A DNA stretch of 64,000 bases from Pseudobdellovibrio sp031428275 (GTDB taxonomy: Bacteria > Bdellovibrionota > Bdellovibrionia > Bdellovibrionales > Bdellovibrionaceae). Made by a program: the position numbers and the translations under genes. Position 1 is the stretch's first letter. Each line of letters starts with the position of its first letter. The stretch covers positions 11,409 through 75,408 of the forward strand of contig JANPPC010000014.1 in the NCBI GenBank assembly GCA_031428275.1, in the 5' to 3' direction. Under the pieces are notes generated by a model that searched no databases, had not been told where the DNA came from, and saw nothing but the letters and a program-made list of their open reading frames with translations. Below, in pieces: positions 1 through 9,084 of the stretch.

Positions 1-1092
1 TTCAAACGCAAAACGCGGAATCTTTACAACCACGTAATCTAGAGCAGGTTCGTAACATGTAGGCGTTACTTTTGTGATATCGTTTTTTAGTTCATCTAAG
101 TTGTAACCAACCGCAAGTAAAGCCGCGATTTTAGCAATCGGAAAGCCGGTCGCCTTACTAGCTAGGGCCGAAGACCGTGAAACTCGGGGGTTCATTTCAA
201 TGACCACACGTTCACCCGTTTGCGGGTGCACCGCAAACTGTATATTTGCACCACCCGTTTGGATACCGACTTTGTTTATAATCTTGCATGCTTCGTCGCG
301 CATTTCTTGATACTGTTGGTCAGTCAAAGTTTGCTGAGGAGCAACCGTAATACTATCCCCCGTGTGAACTCCGCAAGGGTCGAAATTTTCGATTGAGCAG
401 ACGACAACGAAAGTACCTTTTGAGTCGCGCATGACTTCAAGCTCGAATTCTTTCCAACCCAGAATACTTTCTTCAACTAAAACTTCGGAAGTCGGACTTT
501 CATGTAAAGCCTGCACCAACATCGTTTTGTATTCTTCGGGAGTGTAGGCGATACCACCGCCACCGCCACCGAGCGTGTAATTCGGGCGTAAGATCAGAGG
601 GTAACCCAGAATATCGGCTGCTTTAATACCCTGCTCGAAACTTTTTACCATTTCGCTTTTTGGGTATTTAGCACTTAATTCGTCTAAGATCGTACGAAAT
701 TTTTCGCGATCTTCGGCAGCCTCGATAATTGTCGGCGTAGCCCCTAACATTTTTACGTTGTTGTCTTTTAAAACTCCTCGTTTATCGAGTTCAAGAGCTA
801 GATTGAGAGCTGTTTGACCGCCCAATGTCGGAATAACTGCGTCAGGTTTTTCTAGCTCAATAATTTTCTTTAAGTAGTCAAACTTCAAAGGCTCAATATA
901 AGTTCGAGTCGCGATTTCAGGATCTGTCATGATTGTGGCGGGATTTGAATTCACCAAAATGACTTCGTAGCCCTCATTCATAAGCGCTTTGCAAGCTTGC
1001 GTACCCGAATAGTCAAATTCGCAGGCTTGACCGATTTGAATCGGACCGCTTCCGATAATCAAGATTCTTTTTAAATTGAGAAGCTTGGGCAT
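1..1092 (-). CDS. carB: Carbamoyl-phosphate synthase large subunit, N-terminal part (cut by window edge)
   Basis: This is the first 364 codons of the large subunit that makes carbamoyl phosphate from bicarbonate, ATP and glutamine-derived ammonia for pyrimidine and arginine synthesis. The translation starts MPKLLNLKRILIIGSG and continues with IGQACEFDYSGTQACKAL and NPATIMTDP, all typical of the carboxyphosphate half. A glycine-rich ATP-grasp stretch (LGGGGGGIAYT) lies further in. The frame stays open to position 1, so the rest of the ~1070-residue protein lies outside the window. The start codon lies one base after the stop of the upstream 217-codon gene, which suggests translational coupling within the pyrB-carA-orf-carB operon. 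Confidence 0.96.
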   Translation of the reverse strand, partial: MPKLLNLKRILIIGSGPIQIGQACEFDYSGTQACKALMNEGYEVILVNSNPATIMTDPEIATRTYIEPLKFDYLKKIIELEKPDAVIPTLGGQTALNLALELDKRGVLKDNNVKMLGATPTIIEAAEDREKFRTILDELSAKYPKSEMVKSFEQGIKAADILGYPLILRPNYTLGGGGGGIAYTPEEYKTMLVQALHESPTSEVLVEESILGWKEFELEVMRDSKGTFVVVCSIENFDPCGVHTGDSITVAPQQTLTDQQYQEMRDEACKIINKVGIQTGGANIQFAVHPQTGERVVIEMNPRVSRSSALASKATGFPIAKIAALLAVGYNLDELKNDITKVTPTCYEPALDYVVVKIPRFAFE

Positions 1093-1093
1093 C

Positions 1094-1747
1094 TTATAGT
1101 CCTAACTTGTTTTCGTTTGTATAAATCATCTCGGGCTTAACGTGTTTATATTGTTCGAACTTGTAACGCATTTTATTTAAACGCAGCAAAAGTTCTTCAA
1201 TGTTCAAATCAAGATTCTTTTGATGCTCTTTAATTTGGGCTAAAATAAATTTCTGCGCGGATTCAGGATGAAAGCAAAAACTTTTTAAAAAGTAATACTG
1301 ACCATCCATCGTCACTATACGCGCCTGAAAGTACTCTTTTTGATCAAATCCAAACACAAGCTCAGATTGATGCACTTCGATTTTTTTATTAGTCACCAGA
1401 TCTTTAACAATAATGAATTCTTTCTTCGACTTAATATATTCAAAGAATGAATGATGCTGGGTCTTCAGAACTTCGATCGCTTGTAGGTCTTCGTCAGTTA
1501 ATCGAAGATCACGGTGCAATTCGCAAACAATCAAAGGAGTTTTCATATAACTGCGCAGCGGGCGAGTTAAAAAATACCATTCGTAAAATTGCAACATACG
1601 TAAATTGAAGTGCGACTTATTTTCGTCAAGCGAACCCGTATTATCAAAGAATTCTTTTTTGGCTTGCGTAAGCTCTTCTTTAAATTCAGGAGTTGTGTAA
1701 TGACCGATTAGTTTCTGAAGACTAGCTTGAAGTGATTCATAATTCAT
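1094..1747 (-). CDS. Uncharacterised 217-residue protein between carA and carB
   Basis: I do not recognise a family. A longer reading from 1858 is possible but would run 120 bases into carA. The ATG at 1747 gives MNYESLQASLQKL and only an 11-base overlap, so I chose it. The protein has no signal peptide or membrane segment. It is rich in Lys, Glu, Phe and Tyr, with aromatic motifs such as LRMLQFYEWYFLTRPL and a helical, charged C-terminus (EHQKNLDLNIEELLLRLNKM). It overlaps the 3' end of carA and ends one base before carB, so it is probably co-translated with both carbamoyl-phosphate synthase subunits. A role linked to that enzyme is only inferred from position. Confidence 0.8.
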   Translation of the reverse strand: MNYESLQASLQKLIGHYTTPEFKEELTQAKKEFFDNTGSLDENKSHFNLRMLQFYEWYFLTRPLRSYMKTPLIVCELHRDLRLTDEDLQAIEVLKTQHHSFFEYIKSKKEFIIVKDLVTNKKIEVHQSELVFGFDQKEYFQARIVTMDGQYYFLKSFCFHPESAQKFILAQIKEHQKNLDLNIEELLLRLNKMRYKFEQYKHVKPEMIYTNENKLGL

Positions 1748-2852
1748 ACGACTTGTTACCTTTGCTAGTTGTTTGATGCATTTCATTAATGAAGAAATCA
1801 AAAAGCTGCGTAGCCTCGTGAGGGCCCGGGCGACTTTCTGGGTGGTACTGAATGCCAAGACAGTTTAATTTTTTAGAGTAGAATCCTGCCACTGTTTGAT
1901 CGTTAAGATTACGATGCGTAATTGTTACGTGTTCGGGCAATGTATCGGCTTGAACTGCGTAGCCATGATTTTGGCTAGACATGTAGATTTGATTTAACAG
2001 CCCATCTTGAATCGGATGATTGGCTCCGCGGTGACCAAATTTCATTTTATACGTTTTTGCTCCTAAAGCTAAAGATAACACCTGGTGGCCCATACAAATT
2101 CCAAAAACAGGAATTTTACCAAGTAGAATTTTGATTGTATCGGGAGCAACTTTGACTGAGGCCGGATCTCCAGGGCCATTGGTTAACATAATTGAATCTG
2201 GCTTCCAATCTTCAATCACTTTCACGTCTGTACGCGCGGGAAAAATTCGAATTGCCGAAGTACGTAGAATTAATTCGCGCAAAATATTCTCTTTTGCACC
2301 AAAATCTAAAACAGCTACACGTGGACCATTCGCCATAAGACCCTTACGATCTTCTATTTTTTCGCGAGAACACAAATGAACCCAATCACTGTCTATTTTT
2401 TTTTGCTCAGTGATAAGCTTCATCGCTTTTTCAACGGCTTCTGTTTCAGTCTCGGCGGCAACGATAGCGCCCCATGGGGTGCCTTGCGAACGAAGCGTTA
2501 TTACTAAACGACGCGTGTCAACTTCGGTCAGTATAGGAACTTTATTCTCGATGAGTAGCTGCGACCAAGTATTTTCACGTTTTGTGTTTTGCATTTGCAC
2601 GCACACAAAACCCTGAATCCACATTTTTTCAGACTCCCACACTTTGCTATCGACACCATAGTTACCCTGCATCGGAGCGGTCATCACTATAATTTGCGAA
2701 AAATAAGATGGGTCCGTCGCAATTTCTTCGTAACCCGAATGCGAGGTATTGAAAACCACTTCACCAGCTTTTTCGGGAAAATTTCCTTGAGCCGATAGTG
2801 TAAGACCTTCAAACACATCACCACTTTCAAGAACTAGAAAACCTTTTTTCAT
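1737..2852 (-). CDS. carA: Carbamoyl-phosphate synthase small (glutaminase) subunit
   Basis: This subunit hydrolyses glutamine and passes ammonia to CarB. At 371 residues it has the usual family length. The N-terminal CarA domain (about 1-140, with NTSHSGYEEIATDPSY) is followed by a class I glutamine amidotransferase domain. The nucleophile is Cys253 in GICMGHQ and the dyad His337/Glu339 is in YHPES; the FGHRGANHP segment is also conserved. The start codon overlaps the pyrB stop by four bases (ATGA), as expected for a coupled pyrimidine operon, and the 3' end overlaps the following unknown gene. Confidence 0.97.
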   Translation of the reverse strand: MKKGFLVLESGDVFEGLTLSAQGNFPEKAGEVVFNTSHSGYEEIATDPSYFSQIIVMTAPMQGNYGVDSKVWESEKMWIQGFVCVQMQNTKRENTWSQLLIENKVPILTEVDTRRLVITLRSQGTPWGAIVAAETETEAVEKAMKLITEQKKIDSDWVHLCSREKIEDRKGLMANGPRVAVLDFGAKENILRELILRTSAIRIFPARTDVKVIEDWKPDSIMLTNGPGDPASVKVAPDTIKILLGKIPVFGICMGHQVLSLALGAKTYKMKFGHRGANHPIQDGLLNQIYMSSQNHGYAVQADTLPEHVTITHRNLNDQTVAGFYSKKLNCLGIQYHPESRPGPHEATQLFDFFINEMHQTTSKGNKSYEL

Positions 2853-3781
2853 AGGGCCCCATCAAATAAATTTCGAATAAGAGCTTCACGCAGAAAGACT
2901 CCATTTTCGACTTGTTTTAAGATCACACAACGTGGGTCAGTTAAGATTTCAGATTCGATTTCAACACCGTAATTAATTGGGCCCGGGTGCATCACAAGCG
3001 CATCTGGATTTAATTTTTCTAGGCGAGCCGAATTAATGCCGAAATGGGCACGGTAATCGTTCAATGAAAATTTTGCGTTTAAACCATGACGTTCTTTCTG
3101 CACACGTAATGCAATTGTCACGTCAGCCCACTGCAAAGCTTCCTCTAACTTACTAAAGATTTTTACGTTTGCTGGAATCTGTTCTGGTAAAAAATCATCG
3201 GGGGCACAGAATGCTAACTGTGAACCGCTAATGATGGCTAGTTCAATGTGCGACGAAACCACTCGCGAGTGTTTAATATCGCCTACAAACAAAATATTCT
3301 GCTTCGCTAGTTCGCCGCGCTTTTCGAAAATAGTTACTGCGTCAAGTAGAGCCTGCGTCGGATGCCCTTGCATTCCCCAACCGGCATTTATAATAGGAAT
3401 AGAAATTTGCTGAGACATTTTCATTAGATCCAGTTGATCATCGCAGCGAATTACAAAAAAAAGAGGCCTTAGGGCCTCAAGATTGAGAATGGTATCTTCA
3501 ACTGTTTCGCCTTTTTCTAGGCTTGTGCCAGCAATACCATCTAAAATAAGTGGATGAAAACCTGCCCGACTGCAAGCAGCTTCAAAGCTAAAACGAGTTC
3601 GCGTGCTTGGCTCAAAAAACAAAAGTCCCGCCGTACCTTTGTAACCAGAATGATAAACGCCACTTGATAGCGCATGTTGATTAAAATTGTTCTTTAACTC
3701 TAGAGTTTTGGAAAAAAGGGTGCCGACAGTTTCTTGAGAGAGATTTTTAAGATTTATCAGAGAGCTTTTGCTCGAAGGCAT
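2849..3781 (-). CDS. pyrB: Aspartate carbamoyltransferase catalytic subunit
   Basis: PyrB condenses carbamoyl phosphate with aspartate, the committed step of pyrimidine synthesis in the cytoplasm. Its 310 residues match the family. The carbamoyl-phosphate loop FFEPSTRTRFSFEAA is near residue 55, HPTQALLD is mid-protein and HPGPINYGVEIES lies near the C-terminus. No regulatory subunit gene (pyrI) is adjacent. It is the first gene of pyrB-carA-orf-carB. The ~80 bases between it and the signal peptidase genes presumably carry the operon promoter, but I see no convincing boxes there. Confidence 0.96.
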   Translation of the reverse strand: MPSSKSSLINLKNLSQETVGTLFSKTLELKNNFNQHALSSGVYHSGYKGTAGLLFFEPSTRTRFSFEAACSRAGFHPLILDGIAGTSLEKGETVEDTILNLEALRPLFFVIRCDDQLDLMKMSQQISIPIINAGWGMQGHPTQALLDAVTIFEKRGELAKQNILFVGDIKHSRVVSSHIELAIISGSQLAFCAPDDFLPEQIPANVKIFSKLEEALQWADVTIALRVQKERHGLNAKFSLNDYRAHFGINSARLEKLNPDALVMHPGPINYGVEIESEILTDPRCVILKQVENGVFLREALIRNLFDGAL

Positions 3782-3861
3782 CGCGGATTAGGTTAAGGGC
3801 GAGACCCTAGTTTGTCAAAATTCGAATTCTATTTTTTATGTATGAAATCTTGCGTTAGGTC

Positions 3862-4353
3862 TTATTTGGGCAAATTGAAGATACGTTTCCAACGAATGCC
3901 TGATTCTTTTGAAGCTGAGTACCAGATAATCTTCGCCTGACTATCCACGTCGACCAAAGAGGCAAAGCCTTCTTTGGAATCGTCGTTAATTTCGCGGTTA
4001 TCGCTTGCTACGTAAATCTCGGTCTGTGGCACAGTCACTACCGACCCATCTGCGGTCGTCACATTTTCGCCCGCTACCGCGATGACTCGTTTAATATAAG
4101 TAATTCCTGGTTTGCCTTTAAACTTAACGACGACCAGATCTCCCCGAGCGGGTGCAGAAGCAAACCAAGCTTCATCCGTCCACGGGAACTGTAAACCGTA
4201 CGAAATACGCGATGCTAAAATAAAATCGCCAGGTAAAAATGTCGGCTTCATCGAATTAGTCGGAATTTTATAAACCGACACGATAAATGTTCTGAAAAAA
4301 AGTGCGCCTAGTAGGGCGTAGATAACGACTGCATAGTTTGAGCGTTTTTTCAT
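3862..4353 (-). CDS. lepB: Signal peptidase I, short divergent paralogue
   Basis: This is the third of three consecutive S26 leader peptidases and the shortest, at 163 residues. One N-terminal membrane segment (about 6-27) precedes the catalytic Ser34 in KIPTNSMKPTF and the general base Lys88 in YIKRVIAV. The last conserved box, normally GDNRxxSxDSR, is altered to SDNREINDDSKEG, so it lacks the leading Gly and the usual Ser-x-Asp-Ser arrangement. Its start codon overlaps the preceding paralogue's stop by one base (TAATG), so the two are co-translated. The catalytic dyad is intact and it may still cleave, possibly a restricted substrate set; that is inference. Confidence 0.9.
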   Translation of the reverse strand: MKKRSNYAVVIYALLGALFFRTFIVSVYKIPTNSMKPTFLPGDFILASRISYGLQFPWTDEAWFASAPARGDLVVVKFKGKPGITYIKRVIAVAGENVTTADGSVVTVPQTEIYVASDNREINDDSKEGFASLVDVDSQAKIIWYSASKESGIRWKRIFNLPK

Positions 4354-5087
4354 TATTGTATCGTCTTAAAAAATCGATCAGTACGCAAGCGTAAAGGGTC
4401 GCAAATAAATGGTGCTGAGGCCAAAGTCTCCTCACAACTCATCCAAATTAAAGAGGCTTTACCAACGAGATATTCTTCCGGAATAAAGCCCCAAAAACGC
4501 GAATCATGAGACTCGTCGCGATTGTCACCCATCGCGAAGTAAGCATGCTCGGGTACAATGAAATCTTTTTCGATATTATCGATATGGTCTTCAGCCGAAA
4601 AAAGTCGAATGATGTGATTTTTTTGATCTTTACCACTAGGGCTAATGAATTCAGTAAAGTAATTATAAACATCTTGGTCGACAAAATCTCTATCTTCAAT
4701 TGGTGCGATAGCCCATGGCACACCGTTTATGTTAATCTGACCGTTCTGCACTTTGATCTTGTCACCCGGTAATCCAATTAATCGTTTAATAAAAAATACA
4801 TCGCGATTTTCTGGGTAACGAAAAACAATGATGTCGCCGCGCTCGGGCTGTCGAAATTTATAAATCCAGCCATCACCCATTGGAGGTTTCAAGCCGTACG
4901 AATACTTTTTAACAAAAATATGATCGTGAATCAGCAGATTAGGCATCATACTTTCTGACGGGATCACAAAAGGTTCAAACAAGAACCAACGAACTGCGAA
5001 AACAAAAAATATAGGAATAAAAAATAACGATAAAGCCTGGGGCCAAGTTCCTTGATGTCCTATTTTTTGACGAGGAAAATTCACCAC
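4353..5087 (-). CDS. lepB: Signal peptidase I
   Basis: This membrane-bound S26 serine protease removes Sec/Tat signal peptides on the periplasmic side. It has 244 residues, with a hydrophobic segment at about 19-40, nucleophile Ser46 in VIPSESMMPN, base Lys101 in FFIKRLIGLPGDK, and the full C-terminal box GDNRDESHDSRFWGF. It is the middle member of the tandem trio. The spacing to the upstream paralogue is 29 bases and the downstream paralogue overlaps it by one base. Confidence 0.95.
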   Translation of the reverse strand: MVNFPRQKIGHQGTWPQALSLFFIPIFFVFAVRWFLFEPFVIPSESMMPNLLIHDHIFVKKYSYGLKPPMGDGWIYKFRQPERGDIIVFRYPENRDVFFIKRLIGLPGDKIKVQNGQININGVPWAIAPIEDRDFVDQDVYNYFTEFISPSGKDQKNHIIRLFSAEDHIDNIEKDFIVPEHAYFAMGDNRDESHDSRFWGFIPEEYLVGKASLIWMSCEETLASAPFICDPLRLRTDRFFKTIQ

Positions 5088-5116
5088 TTGGCCCGCCTTC
5101 TTAACCGTCTAACAGC

Positions 5117-5944
5117 TTAATCGTGGATAAAGTGTAAAAATCGGGTGCCTCGGACTGTCAGCGGATTACAAATCACCGATACCACTGGCAGCATCTCTTC
5201 GCAACTAAGCCAAACGAATCCGGCCTTACCCAGAATATTCTTTTGAGGTACGAATCCCCAAAATCGCGAATCGTGAGAGTTATAACGGTTATCACCCATG
5301 ACGAATAATGAATCTTCGGGAACAATCCATTCGCCGTCGCCTGGAAAGCCTTGAAGTTCGCCTTTTTTCATTAAAATGCTGTGATTAACCACGTGATGGT
5401 TGTTGCCCGTACCGCCATCTAGAGTCTCGGTGAAGTGAACATAATTAGCTTTGGTATCCTGATTTCCACCTTCGCTTTTGAAATCTTCTTCGCGTAGATA
5501 ATCAAAGTCAGTTGAAGATTTGGGAACTGTCTTCTCTTGGGCTTTGTCATTGATATATAAAATTCCACTTTCGAATTTTATCTTATCACCCGGAGTTCCA
5601 ATAATACGCTTAATAAAAAACGTATTCATATCTTTAGGATATTTAAAAACGATCACTTCGCCACGTTCAGGTTCGCGAAACTTAACCATCCAGTTTTCAC
5701 TAAACGGAAATCGTACCCCATAAGTTAATTTATTTACGAAAATATGATCATTTTTAAGTAAAGTTGGAAACATTGATCCCGACGGAATAACGTAAGCTTC
5801 TAATAGTAACCAGCGAATTGTTAAGGCTGCTAAAATGGCCAAAGCCATCGAGCCCCAACCCTCAGTCCAAAATAGTTTGTTCTTAATGTCCCAACCATTG
5901 TATTTGGCTTTTTTAGGCTCTTTAGTTTTGCTGTTACCGAACAT
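5117..5944 (-). CDS. lepB: Signal peptidase I
   Basis: At 275 residues this is the longest of the three tandem leader peptidases. A basic cytoplasmic N-terminus precedes the membrane segment (about 31-51). Then come Ser57 in VIPSGSMFPTLL, Lys112 in FFIKRIIGTPGDK, and the box GDNRYNSHDSRFWGF. An insert of about 50 residues rich in Gly/His/Asn (about 150-200) separates the conserved boxes and makes the protein larger than its neighbours. It starts three bases after lepA ends, the classic lepA-lepB arrangement, so it is probably the ancestral housekeeping enzyme. Confidence 0.96.
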   Translation of the reverse strand: MFGNSKTKEPKKAKYNGWDIKNKLFWTEGWGSMALAILAALTIRWLLLEAYVIPSGSMFPTLLKNDHIFVNKLTYGVRFPFSENWMVKFREPERGEVIVFKYPKDMNTFFIKRIIGTPGDKIKFESGILYINDKAQEKTVPKSSTDFDYLREEDFKSEGGNQDTKANYVHFTETLDGGTGNNHHVVNHSILMKKGELQGFPGDGEWIVPEDSLFVMGDNRYNSHDSRFWGFVPQKNILGKAGFVWLSCEEMLPVVSVICNPLTVRGTRFLHFIHD

Positions 5945-5947
5945 AGG

Positions 5948-7750
5948 TTATTCCTCTACTTTAAGAATGGCTAAGAATGCTTCTTGTGGAACATCAACTG
6001 AACCGATTTGCTTCATGCGCTTTTTACCTTCTTTTTGCTTCTCAAGAAGTTTTCGCTTACGAGATATGTCACCACCATAACATTTAGCCGTCACGTCTTT
6101 TCGGATTGCGCCTTGAGTTTCGCGGGCGATGATTTTTGCACCAATCGCAGCTTGAATATTAACTTGGTACTGTTGTCGGGGGATAAGCTCTTTCATTTTT
6201 TCAACCAACGACCGTCCACGCGGCTGCGCCTTCGAACGATGAATAATTAGTGATAGGGCATCGACCGGCTCGTCATTAATAAGGATGTCCATTTTTACTA
6301 GATCGGCTTCTTCGAAATCCATAAATTCGTACTCTAAAGAAGCGTAACCCTTCGTAATTGATTTTAAACGATCGTAGAAATCCATCACCATCTCATTCAT
6401 CGGTAACTTGTATTCGATAATGACTTTTTTCTCGTTGATGTAATCCATGCGAAGTTGGATACCGCGTTTATCTTCGCAAAGTTTCAATAGACCACCGATG
6501 TATTCAGTCGGCGTATGCAGAGTGACCTTGACGTAGGGCTCTTCCATTAATTTAATTTGAGTTTCGTTAGGCATACCCGACGGATTTTCTAACATGAGCA
6601 CGGTACCGTCATTTTTCGTGATTCGGTAAACAACCGTAGGCGCCGTGGTAATTAAATTTAAGTTGAACTCGCGCTCGAGACGTTCCTGCACGATCTCCAT
6701 GTGTAGTAGACCTAAGAAACCACAGCGATAACCGAAGCCCAATGCTAACGACTTTTCTTTTTCGAAAGTAAGCGAAGAGTCATTTAAACAAAGTTTATCT
6801 AAAGCGTCTTTTAAGTTTTCGTATTCAGACGCAACCACCGGAAAAATACCAGCAAAAACCATTGGTTTCACCTTTTGAAAACCTGGCAAAGGTTCGAGGG
6901 CTGGCTTTTTTGCAGACGTCACAGTATCGCCGACTTTTACGTCGCGAATGTCTTTGATTCCGCAAATAATAAAGCCCACTTCACCCGAGTCTAACGCCTC
7001 AACGGGTAATGGGAAAGGAGTGTACTTACCCATACGAAGAACTTCATAATCGCGGTCTGTCGCCATGAACTTAATTCGATCACCTTTTTTAATGATACCT
7101 TCCATCATACGAACGAGCACAACAACGCCCTGGTAAGCATCGAACCATGAATCAAAAATTAATCCCCGCGGAGTCATGTCACGGTTTGCCTTCGGAGGCG
7201 GAACCCGCGCGATAACGGCTTCTAAAATTTCGCCAATACCGATTTTTTCTTTTGCAGACGCGTGGATGATGTCGGTGCAATCAAGACCGACCGTATCTTC
7301 GATTTGTTTGGTTACGCCTTCAGGATCGGCATTTGGTAAATCTATTTTATTCAATACCGGAATAATTTCTAAATTGTTTTCTAGAGCCAAGTAAACGTTC
7401 GCTAAAGTTTGAGCCTCAACCCCTTGGGCCGCATCAACAACAAGAATCGCGCCTTCACACGCTGCTAACGAACGAGAAACTTCGTACGAAAAATCGACGT
7501 GCCCCGGAGTATCAATCAAATTGATTTGATAAGTTTCACCATCGACTTTTGATTTATACGTCAGACAGACGGTCTGCGCTTTAATCGTGATTCCACGTTC
7601 GCGCTCAAGCTCCATATTATCTAAGAATTGTGCTTTTTTCTCGCGGTCTTCAAGTGCACCGGCGTGCGACAGTAAACCATCAGCCAAAGTTGATTTGCCG
7701 TGATCAATATGCGCGATGATCGAGAAATTGCGTATAAACTTTGGATCCAA
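5948..7750 (-). CDS. lepA: Elongation factor 4 (LepA) GTPase
   Basis: LepA is a ribosome-binding translational GTPase that helps stalled or mis-translocated ribosomes and 30S maturation. The 600 residues match the family exactly. The P-loop AHIDHGKSTLADGL is at about 12-25, the switch region has ERERGITIKAQTV, DTPGHVDFSYEVSRSL is G3 and NKIDLP is G4. The LepA-specific C-terminal domain is present, with GAKIIARETQGAIRKDVTAK and RKRKLLEKQKEGKKRMK. It lies between metK and the first signal peptidase with very short gaps, so the block is probably one transcript. Confidence 0.98.
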   Translation of the reverse strand: MDPKFIRNFSIIAHIDHGKSTLADGLLSHAGALEDREKKAQFLDNMELERERGITIKAQTVCLTYKSKVDGETYQINLIDTPGHVDFSYEVSRSLAACEGAILVVDAAQGVEAQTLANVYLALENNLEIIPVLNKIDLPNADPEGVTKQIEDTVGLDCTDIIHASAKEKIGIGEILEAVIARVPPPKANRDMTPRGLIFDSWFDAYQGVVVLVRMMEGIIKKGDRIKFMATDRDYEVLRMGKYTPFPLPVEALDSGEVGFIICGIKDIRDVKVGDTVTSAKKPALEPLPGFQKVKPMVFAGIFPVVASEYENLKDALDKLCLNDSSLTFEKEKSLALGFGYRCGFLGLLHMEIVQERLEREFNLNLITTAPTVVYRITKNDGTVLMLENPSGMPNETQIKLMEEPYVKVTLHTPTEYIGGLLKLCEDKRGIQLRMDYINEKKVIIEYKLPMNEMVMDFYDRLKSITKGYASLEYEFMDFEEADLVKMDILINDEPVDALSLIIHRSKAQPRGRSLVEKMKELIPRQQYQVNIQAAIGAKIIARETQGAIRKDVTAKCYGGDISRKRKLLEKQKEGKKRMKQIGSVDVPQEAFLAILKVEE

Positions 7751-7772
7751 TGAAAACCTCTATTGCTATTTA

Positions 7773-8939
7773 CTATTTAATAGCTTCTTTAAGCTGTTCA
7801 ACTTTATTTGCTTTTTCCCAGCTAAAGAAACCTTCGTTCAATTTTTCTTCGCGACCAAAGTGACCATAAGCCGCCGTCGGAGAATAAATTGGTCTTAATA
7901 AATCGAACTCTTTTACAATTCGAGATGGGCGCAGATCCCAAACTTTACGAACTGCAGCCTCTAGCTGCTCAGAGGTATACTTACTAGTACCGTAGTCGTT
8001 GACCGAAATACTGACTGGTTCAGCAACCCCGATTGCGTAAGCAACTTGAACCAAACACTTTTCGGCTAAACCCGCAGCTACAATGTTTTTAGCTACGTGA
8101 CGAGAGGCATACGCAGCAGAACGATCAACTTTCGATGGATCTTTTCCAGAGAACGCGCCGCCACCGTGAGCGCCATGGCCACCGTAAGTATCAACGATGA
8201 TTTTACGGCCAGTAAGTCCAGCATCACCCATGGGACCTCCTGTAACGAAACGACCGGTTGGATTAATGTGAAATTTTGTATTTTTATCGATCCACTGAGC
8301 AGGAATTGATTTTTTGATCAGCTCTTCCATGATGAATTCGTGAATTTGTTTTAACGAAACGTCATCAGAGTGTTGAGTCGATACAACGATCGTGTCAATC
8401 CGCTTTGCTTTTCCGTTTTCGTACTGAACAGAAACTTGCGACTTAGCATCTGGACGCAACCAGTTTACTTTGTTGGTTTTTCGTAATGTGGCTAAATCAC
8501 GCACTAGTTTGTGCGACATAGAAAGTGTCAACGGCATGAACTCAGGAGTTTCATTAGTCGCGTAACCGAACATCAAGCCTTGATCCCCGGCTCCTTGATC
8601 GTCTGCGCCCGTTTCTTTTACGCCCACCGCGATATCTGGAGATTGTTGCCCAACGGCAATCATAACCGCGCAAGTTTTGTAATCAAAACCTTTGTCAGAA
8701 TGGTCGTAACCAATTTTTTTAACGGTATCACGAACTACGTCAGTGAAATTAAATTTTGCAGTTGTAGAAATTTCTCCGCCGACTACAACTAAACCCGTTG
8801 TTAAAAGTGTTTCGCAAGCGACGCGACCTTTTGGATCTTGCGATAAGATCGCATCTAAGATGCCATCACTGATTTGATCTGCCATTTTATCTGGATGACC
8901 TTCGGATACGGATTCACTTGTAAAAATGAAATTTTTCAA
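7773..8939 (-). CDS. metK: S-adenosylmethionine synthetase
   Basis: MetK makes SAM from methionine and ATP in the cytoplasm. The 388 residues show the ATP-binding GHPDKMADQISDGI near the N-terminus, the GAGDQGLMFGYA signature and the glycine-rich P-loop-like GGGAFSGKDPSKVDRSAAY. A GAGG ribosome-binding site precedes the ATG by about eight bases. It is first in the metK-lepA-lepB run. The 145-base leader does not resemble a known SAM riboswitch to my reading. Confidence 0.98.
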   Translation of the reverse strand: MKNFIFTSESVSEGHPDKMADQISDGILDAILSQDPKGRVACETLLTTGLVVVGGEISTTAKFNFTDVVRDTVKKIGYDHSDKGFDYKTCAVMIAVGQQSPDIAVGVKETGADDQGAGDQGLMFGYATNETPEFMPLTLSMSHKLVRDLATLRKTNKVNWLRPDAKSQVSVQYENGKAKRIDTIVVSTQHSDDVSLKQIHEFIMEELIKKSIPAQWIDKNTKFHINPTGRFVTGGPMGDAGLTGRKIIVDTYGGHGAHGGGAFSGKDPSKVDRSAAYASRHVAKNIVAAGLAEKCLVQVAYAIGVAEPVSISVNDYGTSKYTSEQLEAAVRKVWDLRPSRIVKEFDLLRPIYSPTAAYGHFGREEKLNEGFFSWEKANKVEQLKEAIK

Positions 8940-8980
8940 TTCGTCTGACCTCGCGTAAGAGTTAATGTTTCGGACACAAA

Positions 8981-9009
8981 AAATTACCGCATGGTGCTCT
9001 AAGGGTCAA
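8981..9009 (-). promoter_or_regulatory. Possible sigma-70-type promoter for metK
   Basis: On the minus strand TTGACC (9009-9004) and TAATTT (8986-8981) are separated by 17 bases. The -35 box matches the consensus in five of six positions, while the -10 matches poorly (three of six). It lies about 40 bases upstream of the metK start and faces it. It is a candidate only. Confidence 0.3.
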
Positions 9010-9084
9010 TGAACAACGCCCCCCTCTTTTAAGCCTTGCACGCTTCATTAGCAAAGCTTAAGCTGCGGCCTTCAAGGAGTACTT

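Noticed and set aside
8940..9084. SAM riboswitch upstream of metK
   Set aside because: I looked for SAM-I, SAM-II and SAH aptamer-like core patterns in the 145-base leader and saw no convincing match.
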